Shown: piece by piece, positions 55,020 through 64,000 of the stretch
Layout: each line of letters begins with the position of its first letter
How positions within the stretch are numbered: the first letter of the stretch is position 1
Translations under genes and position numbers: made by a program
The notes under the pieces: generated by a model
The model's database searches: none
The model's input: the letters and a program-made list of their open reading frames with translations, nothing else
What the model was told of the DNA's origin: nothing
DNA from: Trichaptum fuscoviolaceum
Taxonomy: Eukaryota; Basidiomycota; Agaricomycetes; Hymenochaetales; Trichaptaceae
Assembly (NCBI GenBank): GCA_910574455.1
Contig: CAJSYZ010000005.1
Coordinates: 62,001 to 126,000, forward strand
Reading direction: 5' to 3'
Length of the DNA stretch: 64,000 bases

Positions 55020-55628
55020 CATCAGGGAAACTACTTTCTGCTGAAAGTGACTTAAGTGTTACTTAAACGTCCTGAGAGACTGAAGTCTTAAATAAGGCAA
55101 GCTTTACTTATTCATGCATGTCCTCCCATTATTCAGGACAAGTTGGCTGAAATAAGTGTGGGCTGGCTTAAATAAGGAAAGATGGCTGAATCAGTGCTCT
55201 AAGTGTTTCAGGCATTCAGCACCCCAGTGCTCCAGTGTATCATCCTTTAATTACAGCAGTAGACAAGTGTTGTAAGACGAATTGCAGTGCTCAAGAGTCT
55301 AAGTGCATAAGAACGATCCAAGTATTTCATTGCATCAGAAATATATAAGACAACATTATGTAGCTATCAGTGCCTCAGCGTTCAAGTACATCAGTCATTT
55401 ACACAAGACTAAGCATAGCAGTCGCTATCATGGGATCCGCCACGACATTATCCCGAACCTCTGCCGTGACAGGCAGTGGCAGGCCACATTTCGCTGCCGT
55501 GCCTTCAATTCTGCATGTTCTTTGGCGTACCAGTAGAAACGAAGGCTGCTCTGCAAGTCGATGGTAATATAATATTGAGCGCACGGACAGAAACGAAAAG
55601 AAGAGGCTCACCAGTGATTGATTTGCCC

Positions 55629-55704
55629 TTAGAAGTCTACGCAGTCCGTAGCCGAATCCCATTTTGAAGCGTCGTCCTCCTCATGATCACCATCTCCACC
55701 TAAA

Positions 55705-55752
<48 letters not shown>

Positions 55753-58700
55753 CTCTCGCCCTCGCCCTCGCCCTCAATCTTGTCAACACCCTCGTCCCCG
55801 CTCTCGCTCAGGTTGTCGTCACCCTCAGCATTAGCATGCTCGTCCTCTGCATCACCTTCCACCTCGCCTCTATACTCAGCCCCCTCACGCTCTTCGCCCT
55901 TATCGTCGGTTCCGTCGGTTCCGTCTTCCCAATTATCAGCGCCTTCGTCATACGCTTTCTCGCAGGTCGAATCTGCATCTACAACGTCAAAATACAAGGA
56001 AAAGTCCCTGCCAGTGATACCCAATCCAACAAGTTCGGTGTTCTTTCTCGTATCGATATCTGTACTGGCATCGTAAGCTAGGAGGCGGGATCGAACCTTT
56101 TCCCAGTTTGATTCAGTGAAGAAAGAGGGATTCGACAACAAGTTAACATAGTCGTCCGTATGAGGCTGCCACAGAGCGCTAGTGAAATACCACTCAGCGC
56201 CGCCAAGTTCTTCTTTGATATTTTGCAACCGAGCCACCTGTTTATCAATGGCAACCTTGACCTATCCATGGGAAGATCAGCGAATAAGGACAATATAAGT
56301 GCTGAAAAAAGTAGATACCGCTGTTGCCGCAAGGGCGAGGGCACCGATAGGCTTTCCTATGGTGTTTCTGTCCAGTATTTTATGCCGACCCATGGCCAAG
56401 ACAATGTGTACGGACAACACTGAGACCACAAGGTCAGAGCAGAACAGTCCTTGCTTCTGTACATTTAGGGTCAATGCATGGACACAAAATGCAACAATAA
56501 ATACTCTTTTACTTACCCTCTCCATACTATACCAGCTTTCCCATAGAAACGGTTCGGCTTTCTTCTTGTCAACTAGCGTCTGCAACATCTTCACAATTGC
56601 TTCGTTTTGCATTGACTTTGATTGTTCGCCGCTGATAAAACTAGCAACTGATTGCTCAGCTTTCTCAAACAGCTTCTTGCGCCAGCTATCAGAGCATCTC
56701 TGGGCCGCCTGAAATACGAGGATTGCATCTCAATTTGGTAAAGTGATTTGAGAATAAGTAAAAATGACTCAACTAGAGAACAGATATCGGCGAACTGAGT
56801 TTCGTAAATGAGTTCCACAGAATCAAACACTTTCCCCCACAATGAGCTGATGAGCTTATTGTCCGGGGTTTGCCATGGTGTGACGGACTTTCCAACTGCG
56901 CGAAATAGTGAAGGTAATAGAATATGAGTCCATCCTGCCTGAGTACCGGGAGGGAGACACTGGTTCGTCGCCCTTTTCCTGCCTGGCACGCGAGATCCTT
57001 CCCTTCCTTCATTTCGATCCTTGTCCTCAAGTCCCACTGATGTCTGCATATACGTACATCAGCAAAATATGTCATAGAAATGAATTTGATTCGACAAACT
57101 GAGCTAGTAGTCCGAGAGACTTTGCGATGACCTTGATAAGCCCCAGTCACTATCACTTTGGGTCCGGGGGTGCGGGACGCTCTCGTCATTGCAAGCGACG
57201 GTGCTCGAGGTGCTAACGACATCTTTCGACCACCAGACTATTAAGAAAAGAAGGTGAATGCTCACGTTTAGAGTGTATCAATCGACTCTCACTTACTTCA
57301 TTATCAGCCACCAGCAACTGCCTCTTGCGATTAAAGGTAGCGGATCCAATCTCCGGCTGCAACACGTCAGAAAGCTGTTATCCATGGCAAGTGAGCAGAT
57401 CGAAAAGAAGCACTTACCGTCGTGTCGGCCTCAGGCCGATAAGGAATATCAGAGGGGTTCCTCTTCTTACTCAAGTCCTTTCCGCCTGATCAGATACGAA
57501 CTTGAATGCCAATTACCATAGAATTGACACTTACTGTGGCACCGGCCTGTGTGTCCATGTCAATCAACAATGACTTATTGATCTTGACAGTCTTATTAGC
57601 CTATTGAGATGGTTCAAATTAAGTAAACATGAAATGAAGGAATTCATTGCACGTTGTAACACCTGGACTGCGTCCAGTGTTCGTACGACGCCCGCCGGAC
57701 ACAGCAGAGGCATCCGGGCGGAATCCGGGTGCATACACCGGACACCGGACGAGCAGAAAGGCTCCCGGCCGACACTCGAAGCCAAATAGCGAAGGGAAAA
57801 CTGTACCTGAGCACAAGCAATAGAGAATACAAGGCACAGAGCTCACCGGCGATCACACAACGGACAATGTGATGGGTGGACGAGCAAACGAGCTTGCGGG
57901 ATATGCGTCCGGCCGGACACTTAGAGTGTGGCGACGTGCGCGAGTGGCGTGGGAAACGGGTTGCCAATTGAGGGACGGGAACAAAGACAACGGTTCCGGG
58001 GTAGTTTGCGTGGCCGGAGTAGCCGGTTCACACGCGGTATTAACTTGTGTTAGTCGCGTCATGTAGACCGTGTGAAAATTAACTTACCTTTCCCCAACCA
58101 CCACCTGCGAGAGCGAGAGCGAGGACGAGTCTGACGTCTGCGCTGTTGCGCGTGCTTTAAGACTCGTTTCTTCTGGTTTCCTTCTGTTTCTTGTCCTCGG
58201 GCTTCGACTACGGCGGCGCGCGACATTCTTACGGGCGCGCAAGGCTTTTACGGACGTGCAAGAGTCCCTTTTTGTTTCTTGTCTTCGGACTTCTCGCGAG
58301 CGACGATTGCGGCGCGCACGCAGAAGACATACTACGGACGGTTGGCTGGAGTCCGTGCATAGGCGCGTGCTACTGGTCAGCTTAGTTCTTTCGACGGAAC
58401 GAAGACTTCGGGCCGCGACGGCCATCGATTCTCTCGAGCGACGCGCGCGAAGACTCTGTCTTACGGACGGTTGGGCCGTTAGTTGGATTTCATTAGTTTT
58501 CCTTCGTTGTTTCTCTTCTTCTTTCCGTCTCTCTTTCAGTAGTCTTTCTTCTTGGGTTTTAGCTACACTCCACCCCCTGAGTACCTACCTAGTTTACATC
58601 TGGTGACCACCGCAGGGCAGGGAAAGTTTGTGTAGCCCCCAAAAATATTTTATTTGTCGCCCTTTTTTTTGGGGGCCTAGTAGTACAAATTTTAGTTATA

Positions 58701-60793
58701 AAGAAAGATAATTAGTAGCATTTTTTGGCCAGCCAAAGAACGGCAGAAAGAGGTTCGAATTTTTGTCTGAAGGACTGAAAGAGAAAGAGAAAAAAAAAAT
58801 GGATTGGATGAATGCAGGACAACTTCGAGACTATTTTGTCAAGAAGTCTGTGGAGGAGTTGCGAGAGGAAGCAATGAGCACAAGGAATGATGTTGATGGG
58901 TTTGTGTTCGAGTTTGGGATGGATGCCCCTATGGTCTTGGATTTAGGGGGGAATAGGGGGCGGAAAAGGATCGAGGAAATGGGGAAGGAAGAGCTGGTGT
59001 ACGAAGTGGTTGTTTCTTTGATGCGCATACGGGTGTGCTCAAAGAAGATACGAGAGGGGGATCCAGAATATCTGGCGTGGGCTCAGTATAAGCGGAAGGA
59101 AGTCCGGAATCCGAGTGTCTCTCCTCAAGAAGCGCAAGTACCGGAGACGGCGCAGGCGGTCGTACGGGAGACGACTGCGAAGAAACCGGCAGACTCTCCT
59201 CAAGAAGCGCATGTACCGGTGATGTCACAGCTGGTACGGGAGACACCTGCGAAACCAGTAGTCTCTCCTCAAGAAGCGCAAGTACCGGAGACGGCGCAGG
59301 CGGTCGTACGGGAAGCGACTGCAAAGAGACCGGCGGACTCTCCTCAAGAAGCGCAAGCACTGGTGATGGCGCTGCTGGTCGCACGGGAGATGACTGCGCG
59401 GAAACTGGCAGAATCTCCTCAAGAAGCGCAAGCACCCGTAACGGCGCTGCCAATCGTACGGGGGACATCTGCAAAGAAACCTGTAGGCCCTCCTCAAGAA
59501 GCGCAAGCACCAGTGACGGCGCAGCCAAGCATACGGGGGACATCTCTGAAGCATCCGGTAGACCCTCCTCAAGAAGCGCAAGTCCTGAGGATAGCGGCGG
59601 CGGCACATAGAGCAGGCACGAGTCGCATTGGACTCGGGTGCTTCTACTGTTGGCGGCAGGGCCACCGGAAGCAGGACTGCTGGGAGCTGCGCGCGGACAT
59701 CGAGCGCGGGTTGTGCAAGCTGGGTGCGGGGTACCGGGTGGTCCGGCTGGACGGTTCGGAACTACCATACATGTGGGGCAAGAGTCTGTGCGAGCGCGCG
59801 AGATCGCAAGGCAGACGCTTTGCGCATGGTGAACATCATCGAGCTGAACAGTTGCATGGGGCTGAGATAGTGTCCGTGTGGACTACTGTAGGCCGACAGA
59901 GCGCACCAGAAGCAAAGTCGAGCAGAGCACCGGTTCAGAGCAATACGGACAGGCTAGCAGCGAAAGGGGCCAAGGCATGCGAGAAGGAAATCGGTGTTCG
60001 ACTTCGCGCACCCGTCTTGACGGCCAAAGGACATGTGGACGAAGCAGAGACACGTTCGACAGGCGCGCCGGCCAATGTCCAGAGCATTACGGGCGAGAAA
60101 GAGGAAGAGAAAGGAGATTCCGAGCTGCAAGCGCTGCGCCTTCGCGTACGGACGCTGGAAGAGACCGTCGACCAGCTGCGAAGAGAGCTAGCAGAGCAGA
60201 ATCGACGAGGAGCCGGAGTGGTCAGTGTACCCAAGCAGGAAGAGGACAATGAAGAGTCTGGGTCTGATACGGCGACCGTAACCTCGAGCAGCGAGGGTAA
60301 GGCGCGCATTGATACGGAGGTCGAACGAGAAGCTGAGAAGAGAAGGCAGTCGACGACCAATGTTGACCGAACCGAGAGCGCACAAGCATACGGGCGAGCA
60401 GATTCAGCAGCAGCAACAGTCCTGGCAGTCGTGCAAGAAGCTGAGAAGAGAAGGCAGCCGGATACAAAGAGTGTGCGAGACGCGAGCGCACAAGCATACG
60501 GACGACCAGACTCAGCAGCAGCAACAGACAAGGGTCTCGGGGAACAGAAGCACGGCTGGCGACCATCGTTTTTCTTTGAGAACAAGGGCACGGCGGCGTC
60601 TTAAGGGGCCGGAATTTTTTTAATCTTTATTTCTATATTTTAATCTCAATCTTAACTTTCACTGCGTTTCGAGCTAGTACACGCGTTTCACTGGTATTAC
60701 GGATGGAAGCAATTCATTTTCTCTTTACTTCTTCTAACTGCATATTATTATTCGTATCATATTCACATTCATTGACAAGTTTCAAGTTTCTCG

Positions 60794-60835
<42 letters not shown>

Positions 60836-63800
60836 ATCAGGATAACAGACAGACAGACAGAGCGGAGTACAGTAGACAGTAGATAGTAGCATGTAATACG
60901 GAGAGGAAGAGGAAGAGGAAGACATTCGGAGATCAGCGAGGGCGAGACGAGCGATGGCGCGGACGAGCGGCAACTACGCAAGCGCAAACACGGCAACTGC
61001 GCAGGCACGAGAACAAATACGGCGCGCGATCGAAGATGGCACGAAGAAAGGAGGAGGGACACGGGGCTAGAGGGAATGGAAGAGGAGTTAGGAGACAGAG
61101 ACGGAAGGGGGAGACTCACGGACGACCATCGAAAAGACCGAAGTCCGGCCCAGAAATTTTCGCGATTTTCAATCACGAGCAAACACCCACAAGACCCAGT
61201 CAAGGACCACCACTACGCATAGCATGCACGACGGACAGCTAGTCGATTCAAGGACGCGCAAAGAAACCAAGCGAAACAGAGCATCTTACAGCGGACATGC
61301 GACTCCCCATCGAAGCCAAGCCAGCCAAGGCGGAGTGACCGGGAGGTCACTATTCAAAGTGGGGAGGAGGTGTAACACCTGGACTGCGTCCAGTGTTCGT
61401 ACGACGCCCGCCGGACACAGCAGAGGCATCCGGACGGAATCCGGGTGCATACACCGGACACCGGACGAGCAGAAAGGCTCCCGGCCGACACTCGAAGCCA
61501 AATAGCGAAGGGAAAACTGTACCTGAGCACGAGCAATAGAGCATACAAGGCACAGAGCTCACCGGTGATCACACAACGGACAATGCGATGGGTGGACGAG
61601 CAAACGAGCGTGCAGACAAGGTCACGGACATGCGACCGGCCGGACACTTAGAGTGTGGCGACGTGCGCGAGTGGCGTGGGAAACGGGGTTGCCAATTGAG
61701 GGACGGGGACAAAGACAACGGTCCCGGGGTAGTTTGCGTGGCCGGAGTAGCCGGTTCACACGCGGTATTAACTTGTGTTAGTCGCGTCATGTAGACCGTG
61801 TGAAAATTAACTTACCTTTCCCCAACCACCACCTGCGAGAGCGAGAGCGAGGACGAGTCTGACGTCTGCGCTGTTGCGCGTGCTTTAAGACTCGTTTCTT
61901 CTGGTTTCCTTCTGTTTCTTGTCCTCGGGCTTCGACTACGGCGGCGCGCGACATTCTTACGGGCGCGCAAGGCTTTTACGGACGTGCAAGAGTCCCTTTT
62001 TGTTTCTTGTCTTCGGACTTCTCGCGAGCGACGATTGCGGCGCGCACGCAGAAGACATACTACGGACGGTTGGCTGGAGTCCGTGCATAGGCGCGTGCTA
62101 CTGGTCAGCTTAGTTCTTTCGACGGAACGAAGACTTCGGGCCGCGACGGCCATCGATTCTCTCGAGCGACGCGCGCGAAGACTCTGTCTTACGGACGGTT
62201 GGGCCGTTAGTTGGATTTCATTAGTTTTCCTTCGTTGTTTCTCCTCTTCTTTCCGTCTCTCTTTCTATCATTCTTTCATTGGGTTATATAGCTACACTCC
62301 ACCCCCTGAGTACCTATCTAGTTTACAACGTGAAGGTAGAAGAATTACCACATTAACCTGAGAGTCGGTGTCTGGTGGCGACTTCCTCTTTCCGTTCTTT
62401 GTGACTGTGATGTCCTATTCATATGCACACATTAGCGATCGACTCGAAGTGAAGAAGGAAACGAATAGTTGCTACAGGAGAGCACCGGAAGTGAGCCTAC
62501 AGTGCATCGACGCTCACACATACCTGTACACGGGGTTCCAAAGCTAGTGATCGCACCTTACAACCATAAATAAGGGGGGGAACGAGAGAAGTTGAAATAA
62601 GATAGACTTACCGGTGCGCTAAGCTGCGAGTTAGCAGTCCTCTTGTTTGCATCCTATGCAAATACCAATTCAGCAATGAAGGATATAGAATGAAGATCAC
62701 TGTGCTTCGCTGTCTGGCACTCACCTGTCCACCTGGTTTTATCTTGTTGTTCTTATCCTCGAGTACGGGAAGGGATTGCTTAGTAGAATGAAAAATGAAA
62801 AATGATATGACATCGCTTACCGTTGAAACCTGCGACCCGGAAAGAGTGTCATGCAATAACTTCCTTTTCTTCGAGTTGAGGTTGCTGCTACCTCCATCCT
62901 GTTCATGACACGGCAGTTGGCAGATAAATAATAACGAAGGGATATGAACAAACGGTCATGGAGTAACTGACGTGAATCGAACAGAAATAAGTCGTACTCA
63001 CACAAGCTTGAGCCGGCCTTGTTAGCCTCTTCGGATTGCTTCCGCCCTATAAACAAGTTATTCAGACTGCATTTGCCATTCTAATTCTCCGTCAACTCAC
63101 AACATTTGATTCCGAATCGACAAGATGTGCCTTCTGTTGCACACTGATTGTGCTATTTTTTACACCATGATAGCTTGTAAGGGTGATTGTTTCTCCTTCA
63201 TCCTCCCAGGGACTTAAGTTTTCATCATCTGGCAATGAGATGGTGTGTCTGGTGTAGCTTTGCGTCAGCAAGGCTCATAATACAGTGGTAATAAGGACAA
63301 GAGCGTCAATATTGCAGGTGAAGGACTTCCAAGTCGGGTCTTGGCCCGGGAGCGTCACGGTCAACTTGAACCGCTGGCACCGTGACCGCTGTGACACTGG
63401 CAGCCTGAGTGGCAGGCTCATTAGTAATCTAGTACTACTACTAGTAGTCGGGATGATGTTTAATCGCACTCACCATTACATTGACTTGACAGTACAAGAT
63501 ACTGATTCAGACGCAATGCAAGATTCAAACTTCAAACTCACAAATTGATCCTTTCTGAGTCTATCCCTGCCACTGGCACCTCAAGACCTCCACCCTCTTC
63601 ACCGATGAAAGTGGAATCATCTGTGTTGCGAAGCGCCCTGACAGGGCGTTTTGTCTTGTCGTTCCGCCTTGACGTAGCGGGCGAGTCTATTATGTCCGTT
63701 TCTTCACCAGAAAGACTCTCGTTCGGTCCTGCAGGAGCGTGAAAGAATGCGTCGCTGGGAGTGGCGGCAGACCTGGACATCTTTGCGGTCTGCACACGTG

Positions 63801-64000
63801 TGCGAAATGGAAGTTCACCTTTGGAGTCTTCTTTCCTAGCTTTTTTTGCAGGCTTCCCGTTTGGCTCATCCATACTCGCTGCTTCGCATTAACGTGAGTC
63901 ACAGGGTTCAACCTCCAAGCTTTGAGATCGTCTGAAAATGTATAGGCAATGTTACTCACGAATATCCAAGTCTTCGTTGTGTCCATCTTCACAATCCGAT
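55629..64000 (-). CDS. Second copy of the acidic-tail multi-exon gene, partial, intron hit by retroelement
   Basis: Mirror of 40965-45241 with the same exons and splice sites; stop at 55629-55631 and exon 1 outside the window. The acidic tail is 8 residues shorter because of the microsatellite change. The 4.7-kb retroelement lies in the intron that corresponds to 43175-43245 of the left copy, antisense to the gene, so coding exons are untouched. One base is missing near 62524 relative to the left copy (GTGTACAGG versus GTGTACCAGG); this falls in probable intron sequence. Confidence 0.65.
57652..57655. repeat. Target-site duplication ACGT, left
   Basis: ACGT precedes the element and is repeated at 62328-62331. 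The empty site in the left arm (43192-43195) has a single ACGT in identical flanks, which proves the boundaries. Confidence 0.95.
57656..58598 (+). repeat. 5' LTR of gag-only element
   Basis: 943 bp from TGTAACACCTGG to TAGTTTACA. The leader following it begins TCTGGTGACCACCGCAGGG, a possible primer-binding area. Compared with the 3' LTR there are at least a dozen separate differences, including a block near 57890-57910 and one near 58535-58560. Confidence 0.9.
58799..60604 (+). CDS. gag: Gag-like protein with tandem repeats and CCHC zinc knuckle
   Basis: 601 codons from ATG 58799 (MDWMNAGQLRDYF). The frame is open 12 codons upstream from a non-ATG codon. Order: N-terminal helical part (to about residue 110), seven imperfect 23-27-residue repeats each starting (S/P)PQEAQ (59113-59620), a CCHC knuckle CFYCWRQGHRKQDC (59639-59680), basic and charged linkers, a leucine-rich coiled coil (ELQALRLRVRTLEETVDQLR), and two repeats containing EAEKRRQ and SAQAYGR. 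The knuckle suggests RNA binding in a particle. There is no recognisable match to the chromovirus gag at 23054. A host-derived origin is possible. Confidence 0.8.
   Translation: MDWMNAGQLRDYFVKKSVEELREEAMSTRNDVDGFVFEFGMDAPMVLDLGGNRGRKRIEEMGKEELVYEVVVSLMRIRVCSKKIREGDPEYLAWAQYKRKEVRNPSVSPQEAQVPETAQAVVRETTAKKPADSPQEAHVPVMSQLVRETPAKPVVSPQEAQVPETAQAVVREATAKRPADSPQEAQALVMALLVAREMTARKLAESPQEAQAPVTALPIVRGTSAKKPVGPPQEAQAPVTAQPSIRGTSLKHPVDPPQEAQVLRIAAAAHRAGTSRIGLGCFYCWRQGHRKQDCWELRADIERGLCKLGAGYRVVRLDGSELPYMWGKSLCERARSQGRRFAHGEHHRAEQLHGAEIVSVWTTVGRQSAPEAKSSRAPVQSNTDRLAAKGAKACEKEIGVRLRAPVLTAKGHVDEAETRSTGAPANVQSITGEKEEEKGDSELQALRLRVRTLEETVDQLRRELAEQNRRGAGVVSVPKQEEDNEESGSDTATVTSSSEGKARIDTEVEREAEKRRQSTTNVDRTESAQAYGRADSAAATVLAVVQEAEKRRQPDTKSVRDASAQAYGRPDSAAATDKGLGEQKHGWRPSFFFENKGTAAS
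59113..59620 (+). repeat. Seven tandem ~75-81-bp coding repeats
   Basis: Each unit starts CTCCTCAAGAAGCGCAAG (or CATG) and carries a variable middle with GTACGGGAG-like strings. DNA identity between units is high at the start and lower after, indicating expansion by unequal crossing-over or slippage under coding constraint. Confidence 0.85.
60794..60833 (+). repeat. A40 homopolymer inside the element
   Basis: A run of 40 A follows a 190-bp AT-rich segment after the gag stop that looks like a 3' UTR, and precedes unrelated sequence up to the 3' LTR. It is in sense orientation to the ORF, as a captured poly(A) tail would be. Confidence 0.9.
61359..61370 (+). other. Polypurine tract of gag-only element
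   Basis: AGTGGGGAGGAGG lies directly before TGTAACACC of the 3' LTR, where plus-strand priming is expected. Confidence 0.75.
61371..62327 (+). repeat. 3' LTR of gag-only element
   Basis: 957 bp, TGTAACACCTGG to TAGTTTACA, followed by the target duplication ACGT. It is 14 bp longer than the 5' LTR, mainly from the block near 61610-61640. Confidence 0.9.

Larger units (their letters stand above)
57656..62327 (+). mobile_element. Gag-only LTR retroelement (TR-GAG-like), non-autonomous
   Basis: 4672 bp with TG..CA termini, 5' LTR 57656-58598, 3' LTR 61371-62327, a purine tract before the 3' LTR and a 4-bp TSD. The only long ORF is a gag-like protein with a CCHC knuckle. No protease, RT, RNase H or integrase motif is found in any frame of the internal 2.77 kb. 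It must depend on enzymes from another element. An A40 tract lies between the ORF and the 3' LTR. The family also left the diverged solo LTR at 5250-6412. Confidence 0.9.
55020..64000 (-). repeat. Right arm of large inverted duplication
   Basis: Reverse complement of 41522-45850 with a gag-only LTR element inserted (57656-62327 plus a 4-bp TSD). The arm continues past the window end, so further genes of the left block (exon 1 of the acidic-tail gene, then perhaps a second transposase) are expected beyond 64000. Confidence 0.95.

Noticed and set aside
59113..59620. Evenly spaced repeats that might suggest a CRISPR array
   Set aside because: The units are direct, contiguous, in frame and coding, with no unique spacers; the genome is fungal.
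58929..59768. 279-codon Ala/Leu-rich frame opposite the gag repeats
   Set aside because: It is antisense to the tandem coding repeats; its apparent regularity comes from the DNA repeat, and the sense frame carries the zinc knuckle.

Overview
This is fungal genomic DNA, most likely from an Agaricomycete-type basidiomycete. Three things point there: many short (about 44-71 bp) GT..AG introns with CTNAY-like branch sites, a Plavaka-type DNA transposase (a family known mainly from Agaricomycetes), and a local family of F-box proteins of the type these fungi expand. Almost nothing here looks like housekeeping DNA. The window is a transposon-rich accessory region in which most non-mobile genes are broken.

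Layout. 1-3256: 3' half of a Ty3/gypsy chromovirus with its 3' LTR. 3291-4206: decayed AGC-type kinase. 4627-7068: F-box pseudogene split by a solo LTR (5250-6412). 7069-13661: mostly non-coding, with two old dispersed repeats. 13662-15551: intact F-box gene with an extra Cys-rich insert. 16320-18620: repeat and non-coding DNA. 18625-19740: alcohol dehydrogenase pseudogene joined to a truncated F-box pseudogene (19741-20807). 21671-28882: a 3'-5' exonuclease gene split by a complete young gypsy element (22414-28752; LTRs with 2 mismatches in 576 bp; TSD CATTC). 29730-30850: BCS1-like AAA ATPase pseudogene.

31.4-45.85 kb holds a Plavaka-type transposase (minus strand, with apparent frameshifts) plus three unrelated ORFs that may be its cargo: a trypsin-like protease, a 683-aa coiled-coil-like protein, and a multi-exon protein with a basic N-terminus and an acidic C-terminus. 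The right part of this block (41522-45850) recurs in inverted orientation at 55020-64000 and runs off the window. The arms are nearly identical and flank a 9.2-kb spacer holding two more F-box genes, one with two stop codons and one intact. A gag-only LTR element (57656-62327, TSD ACGT) sits in an intron of the right-arm gene copy; the left arm keeps the empty site.

The strongest leads are the gag-only LTR element with an internal A40 tract, the conflict between its LTR divergence and the much lower arm divergence, and the possible multi-gene Plavaka-type element. All family assignments come from motif reading without database searches, and exon boundaries are given only where the splice sites could be read.
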